The notes beneath the pieces are model-generated. The model had not been told where the DNA came from. It did not search any database and worked only from the letters and a program-made list of their open reading frames with translations. From assembly GCA_963691755.1 (NCBI GenBank), contig OY829366.1, positions 248,001-312,000 on the forward strand: a stretch of 64,000 bases of DNA, given 5' to 3'. Position 1 is the stretch's first letter. Each line of letters opens with the position of its first letter. Below are positions 35,020 to 44,216 of this stretch, in pieces. Position numbers and translations under genes: made by a program. The stretch comes from Dinoroseobacter sp013215265. GTDB lineage: Bacteria; Pseudomonadota; Alphaproteobacteria; Rhodobacterales; Rhodobacteraceae.

Positions 35020-36107
35020 GCGCCCCAATCAGCACCTTGCATTTCGCGCAACCGGCTAGCTGTGCGCTCGAACTCGAAACTGCCTTCTCCTTCGACATAG
35101 AGCGTCTCGGGCTGCGCAGCGGCGCTGGCGATCAGTGTGACGCCTGCCTCGTACAAGGCATCCACAAGCGTCACAAATCGCTTTGCCTCATTGAAATTCG
35201 TACGCCCAAGTTGCGGGATATCGTCGAGGATGAGCACGCGCACAGCCTCAGCCAGCGCCAGATAATCTCCCGCCCCCAAAGGCTGTCCACACAGCTCCCA
35301 AAACGTCATGCGTGCGACACTGTTATGAAAGTGGGGGATATCAATCTCACGGCCTTTAACCTTCAAGACCAGCCCGTCCGGATCACGTCCCGAGAGATCA
35401 CCCCAGATCTGATCCAGCGCTGCTCTGCTGGTCGCACCCAGTGGCGTGAAATACCGTGCCGCACCCTCAAGCCTGTTTTGGCGGTAATCGGTTTCGCTGA
35501 TCAGTTCTGAAATTGTCAGACGATCAGCAAGCAAATCTATGAATGGAAGGAAAAGATCCCTGTTCAGACCATCCTTGTAGAGCTCAGTGGGATGCCTGTT
35601 GGACGTGGTCACGATCACCACACCCTCGGCAAACAATAGATCGAACAAGCGCCCGACCAGCATCGCGTCCGTAATGTCGGTGATCTGCATCTCGTCAAAA
35701 CACAGAAATCGCAAATCCGCTGTAATCGCCTTAGCCACCGGCACCAAGGCATCTTCAACACCCGTCTTTCGAGCTTCGTGTAGGGCGGCGTGAACTTCCT
35801 GCATGAATGCGTGAAAATGGACGCGGCGTTTCTCAGTGATCTGCGTTTCGGCAAAAAGCAGGTCCATCAGCATCGACTTGCCGCGCCCTACGCCACCCCA
35901 CAAATATGCCCCGCGCTTTCCTTCAATCTCGGGCTTTCGTCCCAAGCGCCAAAGGATTGAACGCTTGGGTGGTGGGGCTTCCACCATGGCCAGAATTGGT
36001 TCGAGAACCGCGAGCGCCGCCATTTGGGCCGCGTCCGCGCGCAGCTCCCCTTTTTCGACCAGTGCCTTGTAGGCCTTTGTCAATTTGCCCGTCATAAGCT
36101 TGCTCAT
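35016..36107 (-). CDS. zapE: Cell division protein ZapE (AFG1-family ATPase)
   Basis: A 363-residue AAA-type ATPase of the AFG1/ZapE family; E. coli ZapE modulates the FtsZ ring under stress, and mitochondrial AFG1 assists protein turnover. Walker A is YLWGGVGRGKSMLMD (about residues 72-86), Walker B LCFDEMQITD, followed by the family motifs TSNRHPTELYKDGLNRDLFLP (split across about 20 residues) and FWELCGQPLGAGDYL. The start is uncertain (36107 or the ATG 12 bases later); neither has a good ribosome binding site. Confidence 0.93.
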   Translation of the reverse strand: MSKLMTGKLTKAYKALVEKGELRADAAQMAALAVLEPILAMVEAPPPKRSILWRLGRKPEIEGKRGAYLWGGVGRGKSMLMDLLFAETQITEKRRVHFHAFMQEVHAALHEARKTGVEDALVPVAKAITADLRFLCFDEMQITDITDAMLVGRLFDLLFAEGVVIVTTSNRHPTELYKDGLNRDLFLPFIDLLADRLTISELISETDYRQNRLEGAARYFTPLGATSRAALDQIWGDLSGRDPDGLVLKVKGREIDIPHFHNSVARMTFWELCGQPLGAGDYLALAEAVRVLILDDIPQLGRTNFNEAKRFVTLVDALYEAGVTLIASAAAQPETLYVEGEGSFEFERTASRLREMQGADWGA

Positions 36108-36248
36108 ACGCGCGTCAAAGGGGCGCGAAAACCCATCTCTAATGCGTAACAGGCTGCAAAACACAAAAACTAATGGTCGGCTTCAAGAATTCGCGTTTGA
36201 CCTCCGCACTAAGTTACGGCTTGGTTTGCCAAACGCATGAGGCACGGC

Positions 36249-37499
36249 ATGACCAAGTCCACAAACAGCATATTCACTCCTGTTCTGATCGGGGGCAGCA
36301 TTATTCTGATGGTTGGGTTTGCGATCCGTGCCAGCTTTGGCGTGTTCCAGATCCCGATCGCAGAGGACTTCAGCTGGCCACGCGCCGAATTTTCACTGGC
36401 GATCGCGATCCAAAACCTGTTTTGGGGGATTGGTCAGCCGTTATTTTCCGCGATTGGCGAAAGGTTCGGGGACCGCCGAGCTATTATCCTTGGATCATTC
36501 TGCTACGCAGTCGGGTTGGTTTTCATGACCCTCTCTGTAACGCCAGGTTCTATGCAAGCCGTGAATATGCTGATCGGCTTTGGCGTCGCCGGAATGGGCT
36601 TTGGCGTGATTTTGGCTATGGTCGGACGTGCGGCAAGCGATAAACATCGATCGCTTGCACTGGGTCTCGCAACGGCTGCCGGGTCTTTGGGGCAAGTGGT
36701 CGGACCTCCCTTCGCAGAGGTGCTCTTGCGCAGCTATCAGTGGGAAACCGTTATCTTAATCTTTGCAGCGATTTCGCTGGCTGCACTTGTGTTCTTGCCC
36801 ATGATGCGTGCGCCCGAGATGGCCAGCAAAGCAGAACTGCAAGACAGCATGGGCACAGTTTTGAGGCGCGCCTTCAAAGATCCCAGCTACACGATGATTT
36901 TTCTGGGCTTCTTTTCCTGCGGCTATCAACTGGGCTTCACAACAGCGCATTTCCCCGCATTCGTGACAGAGCTTTGCGGACCCATCGATCCCAACGGCGT
37001 CCTGGCGGGGCTTGGCATAACGACGACCTCCGCCCTGGGTGCAGTGGCGCTGGGTCTTGTTGGTCTCGCAAATATCGTCGGTACGATCTACGCAGGCTAT
37101 CTTGGGAACTTGTTTCCGCGAAAATACCTGCTGGCCCTGATCTACACAGGACGCACCATTGCCGCAGCGGTCTTCATCCTGATGCCCATCACACCTGCCA
37201 GCGTGATCGTTTTCTCGTTGGTCATGGGGGCCTTGTGGCTAGCCACTGTACCGCTGACGTCAGGTCTCGTCGCACATCTTTACGGATTACGATATATGGG
37301 AACGCTCTATGGCGTTGTGTTCTTCAGCCACCAGGTGGGCGGTTTCCTGGGGGTTTGGCTAGGCGGTCGTCTTTATGATATTTACGGCGACTACACTCTG
37401 GTCTGGTGGATCGGTGTGGGTGTGGGCGCGTTCAGCGCCTTGGTTCATCTCCCAATTCGCGAGAACCGGGATGATCAAGGATTGCCAAGCGCGGCTTAG
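36249..37499 (+). CDS. MFS transporter, monocarboxylate/oxalate-formate type
   Basis: A 416-residue permease with twelve predicted membrane helices. The loop motif between helices 2 and 3 reads GERFGDRRAIILGS, and the N-terminal GFAIRASFGVFQIPIAEDFSW is typical of the OFA/MCT branch of the major facilitator superfamily, which moves monocarboxylates. Start chosen at the second ATG because GAGG is six bases upstream of it; the first ATG is 12 bases earlier. The end overlaps the alpha/beta hydrolase gene by four bases on the opposite strand. Substrate unknown. Confidence 0.87.
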   Translation: MTKSTNSIFTPVLIGGSIILMVGFAIRASFGVFQIPIAEDFSWPRAEFSLAIAIQNLFWGIGQPLFSAIGERFGDRRAIILGSFCYAVGLVFMTLSVTPGSMQAVNMLIGFGVAGMGFGVILAMVGRAASDKHRSLALGLATAAGSLGQVVGPPFAEVLLRSYQWETVILIFAAISLAALVFLPMMRAPEMASKAELQDSMGTVLRRAFKDPSYTMIFLGFFSCGYQLGFTTAHFPAFVTELCGPIDPNGVLAGLGITTTSALGAVALGLVGLANIVGTIYAGYLGNLFPRKYLLALIYTGRTIAAAVFILMPITPASVIVFSLVMGALWLATVPLTSGLVAHLYGLRYMGTLYGVVFFSHQVGGFLGVWLGGRLYDIYGDYTLVWWIGVGVGAFSALVHLPIRENRDDQGLPSAA

Positions 37500-38422
37500 A
37501 GATAATCATCCGTCAGATCGGCAAACGCACGAACAACCTGATCAGGGTGCGTATAAGGCAACCCGTGGCCTGCGCCGTTAACCATTGTGATCTTTGCCTC
37601 GGCGTTCCAATCCGCGAGCAAATCGGCGGCATGAGGCGGTATCACCGTATCGCCTGATCCAAATACCGCGCCAACAGGAACCGATGCACGTGCAATTCTT
37701 TTGTGCTCGGCAATATCGGGAAATCGCAAGACGTCTCGACGATCGGCCAGCATTGCTGGCGCATGTCCGCGCGTTTTAGTCTCTGCGATCAGCGTTTCAC
37801 GGAGGGTAGGAAGGTAGGTTCCAGCGTCCATGCTTTCCAGTTCTTTCCGGAACCGCAGAGCTCCAAAGCCCCGACAATACCATTCGCCAAATCCCCACAG
37901 ATCGCGGGCCAGTCGGTCGGCACCGCTGAAGTGCGTCAACATACCCGCAGGAGCAATCAAACACAGATGCTGTATTCGACCCGGATCCTTCGCGGTGAAG
38001 TCCGTAGCAATCTGCCCCCCCATAGAGTACCCGATCAGAGAGACACGCCCTTCAACGCCTTGCGAACTCAGCAACTCATCAAGTTGATCCAGATAGCGCT
38101 GATCACTCATTCCCGACGTCAATCGATCCGAATACCCACGTCCATAATGATCATAGCGCAGCACGCGGAACCCCAGGCCTACAATCCCGGGAATTACAGC
38201 ATCCCAAACCTGGGACGGCGAACTGAGCCCGTGTACGAGCACGACAACAGGACCGCCTTCGGGTCCGTCCCAACGATAGTGGGTAACGCCCTCTGCCAGT
38301 TCCACGAACGATCCCGACGCTTCGGCACGCAGAACCGGATCCATCGGTTTGCGTAGAGCTTCCGCCAGAAAGGGCCATACGACAAAGCCCAAGACGAGCA
38401 GGCCAAGAGCCCAGTACATCAC
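37496..38422 (-). CDS. Alpha/beta hydrolase
   Basis: A 308-residue enzyme with an N-terminal hydrophobic anchor (WALGLLVLGFVVWPFLAEAL) and an alpha/beta-hydrolase fold. Oxyanion region LVHGLSSPSQVWD, nucleophile elbow GYSMGG (Ser), and C-terminal His in GAGHGLPYTHP. Esterase or lipase-like activity at the membrane is likely; the substrate is unknown. It is the last gene of the seven-gene reverse run and overlaps the preceding gene by four bases. Confidence 0.88.
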   Translation of the reverse strand: MMYWALGLLVLGFVVWPFLAEALRKPMDPVLRAEASGSFVELAEGVTHYRWDGPEGGPVVVLVHGLSSPSQVWDAVIPGIVGLGFRVLRYDHYGRGYSDRLTSGMSDQRYLDQLDELLSSQGVEGRVSLIGYSMGGQIATDFTAKDPGRIQHLCLIAPAGMLTHFSGADRLARDLWGFGEWYCRGFGALRFRKELESMDAGTYLPTLRETLIAETKTRGHAPAMLADRRDVLRFPDIAEHKRIARASVPVGAVFGSGDTVIPPHAADLLADWNAEAKITMVNGAGHGLPYTHPDQVVRAFADLTDDYL

Positions 38423-39324
38423 TTGGACACTGCGTCCCGGATATACGCACAGGTCATCAGGTCCAGATGTGCCCCGCCCCCGTTTTTGGCGATGGTGATG
38501 GCATCGGCGTCAGACCGAGCAAACTGTCCGCTTTCAATGTCGTAAAACTCCGCACGCAGATCGGAAGGGTCGATAACACCCTGCTGTAATGGGATTTCAA
38601 TCTCACCAATATGCCCGAGTGTTGTCGCACGACTATCGACGAACAGTTCGGCGCGCTGCAATGCGGTATCATCAACCTCACGCATGTCAGGTCGATAGGC
38701 GCCGATCAAATCCAAGTGCGTCCCAGGGGTCAGCCATTCGCCCTTCAACACAGGGTCTGTGCTCATTGTGCACGTGACAATGATATCAGCCTCGGCCACC
38801 GCAGTGCGCAGATCATATCTGGGGGACACTCTCTCACCCGCCATCGCTTCTGCTTTTTCAGCTGTACGATTCCAGATCGCAAAACTTGCATCTGTAAAAT
38901 ATGCAGAATACGCCTCAATAACCGATCTCGCGACGGTACCTGCCCCAACGATCAGGATGGTCTCCACCTTGGGCGGGGCTAGCTTGATTGCCGAAAGCAA
39001 AGAATCTCCGGCGGTTTTCCATTTCGTCACCAGCCGAAAATCCAGCATAGCTGAAAGTTGCCCGCTGACGTCTTCAAAAAGCGATACACCTCCGCCGATA
39101 TTCGGCAGATCATAGGCAGCGTTGCCCGGAAAAATCGTGGCGGTTTTCACAGCGATGCCCAAGCCGTCAATCCATGCAGCGCGCGACAAAACGGTGTCCG
39201 TCCCACGATAGAGAAAAGAGTCTTGTATCTCAGCGCGCGGCAGAAGGTGCCCTGCCTCAAGCGCTTCAGTCAAAGCAATCCAGTCAAGCTTCTCTTCTGC
39301 TTCCCAACCGATCGAAAGTGTCAT
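38419..39324 (-). CDS. Ornithine cyclodeaminase/mu-crystallin family reductase
   Basis: A 301-residue NAD(P)-dependent enzyme. Family features: KTATIFPGNAAYDLPNIGGG in the first half and the Rossmann motif ILIVGAGTVARSVIEAYSAYF, then DIIVTCTMSTDPVLKGEWL and GTHLDLIGAYRPDMREVD. Members are ornithine cyclodeaminases, delta1-piperideine-2-carboxylate/pyrroline-2-carboxylate reductases (ketimine reductases) or alanine dehydrogenases. The true activity cannot be told from sequence alone. Overlaps neighbours by four bases on each side. Confidence 0.88.
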   Translation of the reverse strand: MTLSIGWEAEEKLDWIALTEALEAGHLLPRAEIQDSFLYRGTDTVLSRAAWIDGLGIAVKTATIFPGNAAYDLPNIGGGVSLFEDVSGQLSAMLDFRLVTKWKTAGDSLLSAIKLAPPKVETILIVGAGTVARSVIEAYSAYFTDASFAIWNRTAEKAEAMAGERVSPRYDLRTAVAEADIIVTCTMSTDPVLKGEWLTPGTHLDLIGAYRPDMREVDDTALQRAELFVDSRATTLGHIGEIEIPLQQGVIDPSDLRAEFYDIESGQFARSDADAITIAKNGGGAHLDLMTCAYIRDAVSK

Positions 39325-39944
39325 GGGCGGATCTCCTCGTGGCTCAGAAACCCTTCTGCGACCAAGCGCTCTGCCCATCCTTCAGGGCCCGTGAAATGGT
39401 GCACTTGCCAACCACGCGCTTTGGCGGCCTCGATGTTTTCCAATTTGTCGTCCGCAAACAAAAGATCGCTCGCTGGTACGCCACAGGCCTCTTCAACCAT
39501 CGCGTAAATCTGTGGATCGGGCTTAATCACGCCCATATGACCTGACACAAAAGCCTGATCAAACTCTTCGAGAAACCGGTAGATCGACCTAGCATATGCA
39601 AAGCTTTCGATTCCAAAGTTTGTAAGAGCAAAAACTGCTATATTCTTGGCGCGAAGTGCTCTCAAACAACGCACGGATTGGGGTATCACGGGCGCTGCCA
39701 GTTCAATCCAATGATCATGCCAGTCGCGGATCATATCCGAAAATTCCGGATAATCCTCTGCACAGGCGTAAACCGTGTCGCGAAAATTTCCGCCCCTGTC
39801 GATCTCGTCATTCATGCCATGCAAATCGACCTCGGCAAACAAACGCTTACGCATGTCCGAACCATAGGCGCGATCATAGTACCGCTCGGGCACCCACTCG
39901 ATCAGCACATTGCCGATATCAAACACAATAGCCTGAGCGCCCAT
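39321..39944 (-). CDS. HAD superfamily hydrolase, subfamily IA
   Basis: A 207-residue haloacid-dehalogenase-like phosphatase. The nucleophile Asp9 lies in IVFDIGNVLIEW, motif II is ALTNFGIESF, and motifs III/IV are IKPDPQIYAMVEEACG and LLFADDKLENIEAAKARGW. The DIGNVL start resembles sugar-phosphate phosphatases such as YihX. AAGGGGC is upstream of the ATG at 39944; the longer reading frame would overlap the transporter gene. Substrate unknown. Confidence 0.88.
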   Translation of the reverse strand: MGAQAIVFDIGNVLIEWVPERYYDRAYGSDMRKRLFAEVDLHGMNDEIDRGGNFRDTVYACAEDYPEFSDMIRDWHDHWIELAAPVIPQSVRCLRALRAKNIAVFALTNFGIESFAYARSIYRFLEEFDQAFVSGHMGVIKPDPQIYAMVEEACGVPASDLLFADDKLENIEAAKARGWQVHHFTGPEGWAERLVAEGFLSHEEIRP

Positions 39945-39958
39945 AAATAGCCCCTTCC

Positions 39959-40891
39959 TTACAAACGTGTCGCCGCTTGCTCTCGCCAAACCATGTAAAG
40001 CCCAGCGCCAAGGATCAAGCCAATTCCCAGAATTGCGATCTGGTCGGGATATTCATCAAAGAGCAAGATTCCCGCCACCACCGATACCGGCATCGCAAGG
40101 TATTCTACCGGTGCCACCAGTGAGGCTTCAGAAACGCTATAGGCTTTCGAGATCATCCAACCGCCGCATGAAGATGCCACCCCAAGCACCAAGAGCAACA
40201 GAAAATCGCCGGGCGCAGGCCAGAACCATCCACGCAATAAGAACGAAAGGCTCGGATCTTGAGACTGATCAAAGCCTCCATGGCCCACAGCCAGACCCAT
40301 CATGATCGAGACCACAAAAAAGGTGAGTTGCAGATAGAAGGACATGGTCGCGGCACTTTCTGTCCCACCGATCTTTCGTGCGATGATGTGGATGCCTGCA
40401 TATCCAAATGCTGCTGCAAGTGGCAGGAAGGCGGCCCACTGAAACGCTGTACTTCCCGGACGCATCATGACCACGACACCAACCAAGCCGACGGCTATGG
40501 CAATCCAACGTCTTGGCCCCACTTTCTCACCTAGGAAGATCACTGAAAACAGCGTGATCACCAAAGGGGATACGAAGAAAATCGCGACGGTATCTGCTAG
40601 GGGCAGCGCGGCCAGACCCAGAAAAAAGGTTGTGTTTGCAAATACGATGCAAGCGCCGCGCGCAAGATGCATTGGCCAGCGTCTTGTACGCAGAGCTCTG
40701 TAGCCAGAGGTCAGCGGAATTATCACTAAAAGGATAAGCGAAAGGCCGAAAACTGACCGGAACAAAACCACCAGGTGCAGTGCATGGGTATCGCTGAAGC
40801 TCTTGATGACAACATCATTGATAGCAAAGCACATGACTGCGACGGTGGCGCAGATTGGCCCGAGCCAAAACGCTGACACCCGAAGGTTCAT
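39959..40891 (-). CDS. EamA-domain (DMT) transporter
   Basis: A 310-residue inner-membrane protein with ten hydrophobic helices arranged as two EamA repeats (VMCFAINDVVIKSFSDTHAL in the first; ASLVAPVEYLAMPVSVVAG in the second). The drug/metabolite transporter superfamily exports amino acids, metabolites or drugs; the substrate here is open. The start overlaps the yaiI stop by four bases. A second, distinct EamA gene lies at the other end of the window after leuB. Confidence 0.9.
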   Translation of the reverse strand: MNLRVSAFWLGPICATVAVMCFAINDVVIKSFSDTHALHLVVLFRSVFGLSLILLVIIPLTSGYRALRTRRWPMHLARGACIVFANTTFFLGLAALPLADTVAIFFVSPLVITLFSVIFLGEKVGPRRWIAIAVGLVGVVVMMRPGSTAFQWAAFLPLAAAFGYAGIHIIARKIGGTESAATMSFYLQLTFFVVSIMMGLAVGHGGFDQSQDPSLSFLLRGWFWPAPGDFLLLLVLGVASSCGGWMISKAYSVSEASLVAPVEYLAMPVSVVAGILLFDEYPDQIAILGIGLILGAGLYMVWREQAATRL

Positions 40892-41337
40892 CTGGGTGAT
40901 ACGCTACGCAAGATCCGGTCCAGCGCTTCACGAAACCTGCTGCGGTCTGCTTTAGAAAATGCCTTTCCCCCGCCTTGGCGAAACGGATCTGCGGCACGCA
41001 AGTCGGCCATCAAGTCTCGGGTCGCCAGCACGTTTCCTATGTTGGCTTGTGTCAATGGCTCGCCATTGTGCTTTAACACCTTTGCCCCAGCGGCAACCGC
41101 TTTTGCCGCGAGCGGAATGTCCCCCGTGATCACCACATCCCCTGCGCCAGCACGATCTGCGATCCACATATCGGCAACGTCAGGCCCATCAGGTACGAAT
41201 ACCACTTCCACGAGAGGATGCGGATCAGGTCGCAATCCTCCGTTGGCGACCAGCTTGACCTCAACACCATGGCGTTCAGCGACTGCCTTGACCTCGGCCT
41301 TTACCGGGCATGCGTCTGCATCGACATAAATCGTCAA
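40888..41337 (-). CDS. YaiI/YqxD family protein (DUF188)
   Basis: A 149-residue PIN-like family protein of unknown role. Starts with IYVDADACPVKAEVKAVAER, continues with WIADRAGAGDVVITGDIPLA, and ends with the typical GGGKAFSKADRSRFREALD. The conserved acidic residues (DADACP, GDIPLA) are those expected of a metal-dependent nuclease fold, but activity is not established for the family. Overlaps fghA and the EamA gene by four bases each. Confidence 0.93.
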   Translation of the reverse strand: MTIYVDADACPVKAEVKAVAERHGVEVKLVANGGLRPDPHPLVEVVFVPDGPDVADMWIADRAGAGDVVITGDIPLAAKAVAAGAKVLKHNGEPLTQANIGNVLATRDLMADLRAADPFRQGGGKAFSKADRSRFREALDRILRSVSPR

Positions 41338-42164
41338 AGCCCAAGCGCCTGTGCGTGGAAAGCCATATGATCGCCCATGAAGGTTGCAACGAAAAAATAG
41401 CTGTGATCGTAGCCCGGCTGCATACGGAAGATACCTGCCTGACGACGTGCGGCCATAGCATGGCTCAGGGATTCGGGTTTCAGGAGCTCCAAGAACTGGT
41501 CCTTGCCGCCCTGATCGACCAGAACCGGTCCGTCAAATCCTCGCGCGCGTATCAAAAGCGTCGCGTCGTGCGCTGCCCACGCCGCTTCATCTTTGCCAAG
41601 ATACGCGGTGAGCTGCTTGCGACCCCAGTCGCTGGCCGTCGGGTTCGCGATCGGTGCAAATGCCGAAACTGAAGCGAACCGTCCCGGCAAACCCATCGCA
41701 AGCGTCAACGCCCCATGACCGCCCATGGAATGTCCCGTGATGGATTGCCGCGTTGGGTCTACAGCGAAGTGCTCGTTTAGTAGCGTCGGAAGCTCGTCGC
41801 TTACATAATCCCACATTCCATAATTTGCGGCCCATGGCTCTTGAGTGGCGTCGACATAGAAGCCTGCACCTTGACCCAGATCGTAAGCCGGGTCATCGGC
41901 AACATGTGGTCCACGAGGCGAGGTGTCTGTGAAAACCACAGCCATGCCATGACGCGCTGCAAATGCCTGCGCGCCCGCCTTGACCATCGCGTTTTCATGC
42001 GTGCAGGTCAGGCCTGAAAGATACCAAAGCACTGGGACAGGACCGGCCTGAGCGATCTCCGGCAGAAAAAGTCCGAATGTCATGTCGCACGCGCAGGCAT
42101 CAGAAGCGTGCGTATAGACCCCCTGCAGGCCCCCAAAGGCTAGGTTCTCAGACACGGTTTGCAT
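41334..42164 (-). CDS. fghA: S-formylglutathione hydrolase
   Basis: Hydrolyses S-formylglutathione to formate and glutathione, the second step of glutathione-dependent formaldehyde oxidation. A 276-residue esterase-D-type enzyme: LSGLTCTHEN, Ser nucleophile in GHSMGGHGAL, acid in LVDQGGKDQFLE and His in GYDHSYFF. The ATG at 42164 has GGAG nine bases upstream and is preferred over one 15 bases earlier. The first-step enzyme FrmA is encoded 3 kb away in another unit. Confidence 0.95.
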   Translation of the reverse strand: MQTVSENLAFGGLQGVYTHASDACACDMTFGLFLPEIAQAGPVPVLWYLSGLTCTHENAMVKAGAQAFAARHGMAVVFTDTSPRGPHVADDPAYDLGQGAGFYVDATQEPWAANYGMWDYVSDELPTLLNEHFAVDPTRQSITGHSMGGHGALTLAMGLPGRFASVSAFAPIANPTASDWGRKQLTAYLGKDEAAWAAHDATLLIRARGFDGPVLVDQGGKDQFLELLKPESLSHAMAARRQAGIFRMQPGYDHSYFFVATFMGDHMAFHAQALGL

Positions 42165-42186
42165 GGATGGGATCTCCATTAAAAAC

Positions 42187-43116
42187 TCAGAATGCGCTGA
42201 CCCAAGCGATCACACCCGAGACGGTCAGCACACTTGCAGAAGTAGATACAAGGATCGTGGCAGAAACACGCGATGGAGCAACACCATAATGCGCGGCGAG
42301 TATATAAACGTTCCCAGCAGTCGGCAGGGCCGCGGCTGCGATGATGACACCGGCGATATACGGATCAAGTGGGATAAAGAAGAGCACCGCGAAGGCGACA
42401 GCTATCGGGTGCAATACCAGTTTAGAGACGGACAGCCATGCGGCAACCGCTATCCTTTCTGCTGATTTGCTCGCCAGCGAGGCTCCGATTGCGAAGAGTG
42501 CGCCAGGTGTGGCTGCAGCGCCTAGAATTGACACGAAGTTGTTCATCACGTCCGGGATCGGGATTTGAAGGGCGGACCATGCAAGACCGAGGAAAATCGA
42601 TACGATCATGGGATTTTGCAACAAACCCTTCCCAACTGTTTGCAGCACGCCAAGGCTGACACGTCCATCACGCGACCCCGTTATCAGGATAACGATCAGG
42701 CTGCCAAAAAACAGAAGGTCCACCACAAGCACGATCATGACCGGTACGATCGCAGGCTCGCCCAGAAGCAACACGAGCATCGGGATCCCGAGGAAACCCA
42801 CATTGCCAATCACGCCGCACTGCGCTTCGACGGCGGCCTCTTCCACGCTGAGACGACGCAAGAGCGCGGCGCATGTGACGATCAGGTAAACAACAGCTGT
42901 CGCCCAGAGATAAGCGATTAACGCTTCTGGCAACCATATGTCACTGAAGGTCAGGTTTGCCGAAAACTTAAAGATCATCGCCGAGAGGGCGAAGTAGAAG
43001 ACAAACTTGGTGAGATAGGCCGTCGCTTCCGGTGTGAAAAATCCTGTGCGGCCCGCGCCGTAACCCAGCGCGATGATGCCAAAGAACGGAAGGGTCTGAA
43101 GAAGAACCGCGAGCAT
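42187..43116 (-). CDS. AEC family transporter (auxin efflux carrier type)
   Basis: A 309-residue permease with ten hydrophobic segments. The N-terminal ALGYGAGRTGFFTPEATAYL and the central IGNVGFLGIPMLVLLLGEPA (the unwound crossover helix) are typical of AEC carriers, which export organic acids or amino-acid-derived compounds. The C-terminal half has LPTAGNVYILAAHYGVAP. It heads the seven-gene reverse run (23 bases before fghA). No ribosome binding site stands out at the chosen ATG. Substrate unknown. Confidence 0.88.
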   Translation of the reverse strand: MLAVLLQTLPFFGIIALGYGAGRTGFFTPEATAYLTKFVFYFALSAMIFKFSANLTFSDIWLPEALIAYLWATAVVYLIVTCAALLRRLSVEEAAVEAQCGVIGNVGFLGIPMLVLLLGEPAIVPVMIVLVVDLLFFGSLIVILITGSRDGRVSLGVLQTVGKGLLQNPMIVSIFLGLAWSALQIPIPDVMNNFVSILGAAATPGALFAIGASLASKSAERIAVAAWLSVSKLVLHPIAVAFAVLFFIPLDPYIAGVIIAAAALPTAGNVYILAAHYGVAPSRVSATILVSTSASVLTVSGVIAWVSAF

Positions 43117-43153
43117 ATCAGCCGCGTATCATGCGAATCGCAGTCCTTCCAGC

Positions 43154-44131
43154 CTATCCGGACCCGATCAGAATACCGGCTGCCAGAACGAGTGCCCCAC
43201 CGATCACAACCTGAAGCGTCGCCCTGAAAAAAGGTGTCTCCATAAAGCGGTTCTGAATCCAGACGATTGCCCAGAGTTCGACGAATACCACGAGAACAGC
43301 GATTGTGGTTGCAGTCCAGAAATCTGTGATGAGATATGGCAGCGCGTGACCCAATCCACCGATAGTGGTCATAACACCAGAGGAGATCCCGCGCTTCACC
43401 GGACTGCCGCGTCCTGAGAGTTTGCCATCATCGCTGGCCGCCTCAGTAAACCCCATTGAAATGCCTGCTCCAACGCTGGCGGCCAGCCCAACAAGGAAAG
43501 TGTGCCACGTGTTTCCGGTGGCGAATGCGGCAGCGAAGATCGGTGCAAGCGTGCTGACAGACCCATCCATTAGCCCTGCGAGACCCGGTTGCACCCATGT
43601 TAGAAGGAACGCGCGCTTTGCCACTGCATCTTCGTCGTCTCTGGCATCACCATCGAGATATTCATCTTCAAAACCAATAGCTTTACGTTCATGGCCGGCT
43701 TCTGCAGCGGCGAGATCACCCAGAAGTTTACGTGTGTCGGCGTCAGTCGTTTTTTGTGCGGCGGCCAAATAAAAACGATAGGCATCGCTTTCCATTCGTG
43801 TTGCTTCGGAGCGAATCTTGTCCAGCCCCAAGCCATCAGCCAGCCAGATTGGTTTACGATCATAGAACCCGGAAACATGTTCACGTCTGATAAGGGGGAT
43901 GACTTTTCCAAACCGGCGCTGGTGCAGGTCAATCAACCACTTGCGATGGGTGTCTTCCTCCACCGCCATCGCGTCAAAGATCGCCGCCGACTGGGGGTAG
44001 TCTGCACGCAGCTGTTCTGCATACCCGCGATAAATACGGGCATCGTCCTCCTCATTGGAGATCGCGAGCGCGATAATCTCCTGCTCGCTAAGTTCTGAAA
44101 ATCGCAACCTTTGCGGAAGAAATCGGCGCAT
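43154..44131 (-). CDS. mbfA: Ferritin-like/VIT1 fusion iron exporter MbfA
   Basis: A 325-residue protein joining an N-terminal rubrerythrin-like diiron domain (Glu/His ligands in SNEEDDARIY, VEEDTHRKW, RMESDAYRFY and EAGHERKAIGF; about 1-165) to a C-terminal VIT1/CCC1-type membrane domain (about 180-325; LAGLMDGSVSTLAPIFAAAF, GISMGFTEAASDDG). Known MbfA proteins export iron and protect against peroxide when iron is high. The promoter region carries an iron control element, fitting repression by Irr under low iron. Divergent from a TetR gene. Confidence 0.93.
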   Translation of the reverse strand: MRRFLPQRLRFSELSEQEIIALAISNEEDDARIYRGYAEQLRADYPQSAAIFDAMAVEEDTHRKWLIDLHQRRFGKVIPLIRREHVSGFYDRKPIWLADGLGLDKIRSEATRMESDAYRFYLAAAQKTTDADTRKLLGDLAAAEAGHERKAIGFEDEYLDGDARDDEDAVAKRAFLLTWVQPGLAGLMDGSVSTLAPIFAAAFATGNTWHTFLVGLAASVGAGISMGFTEAASDDGKLSGRGSPVKRGISSGVMTTIGGLGHALPYLITDFWTATTIAVLVVFVELWAIVWIQNRFMETPFFRATLQVVIGGALVLAAGILIGSG

Positions 44132-44145
44132 CTCAAGGCTTCCAT

Positions 44146-44162
44146 TTTAGAATGATTCTAAT
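44146..44162. promoter_or_regulatory. Iron control element (ICE), probable Irr site for mbfA
   Basis: TTTAGAA-TGA-TTCTAAT matches the published ICE consensus TTTAGAA-N3-TTCTAAA at all but the final base. It sits 15 bases upstream of the mbfA start codon and 55 bases before the divergent TetR gene. Irr binds ICE in alphaproteobacteria and represses mbfA when iron is scarce. No irr gene is in the window. Confidence 0.8.
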
Positions 44163-44216
44163 GTAGTCAATCAACACATTTAAACAAGCGAATACCTTGT
44201 GGCATGCGCCCCGATC

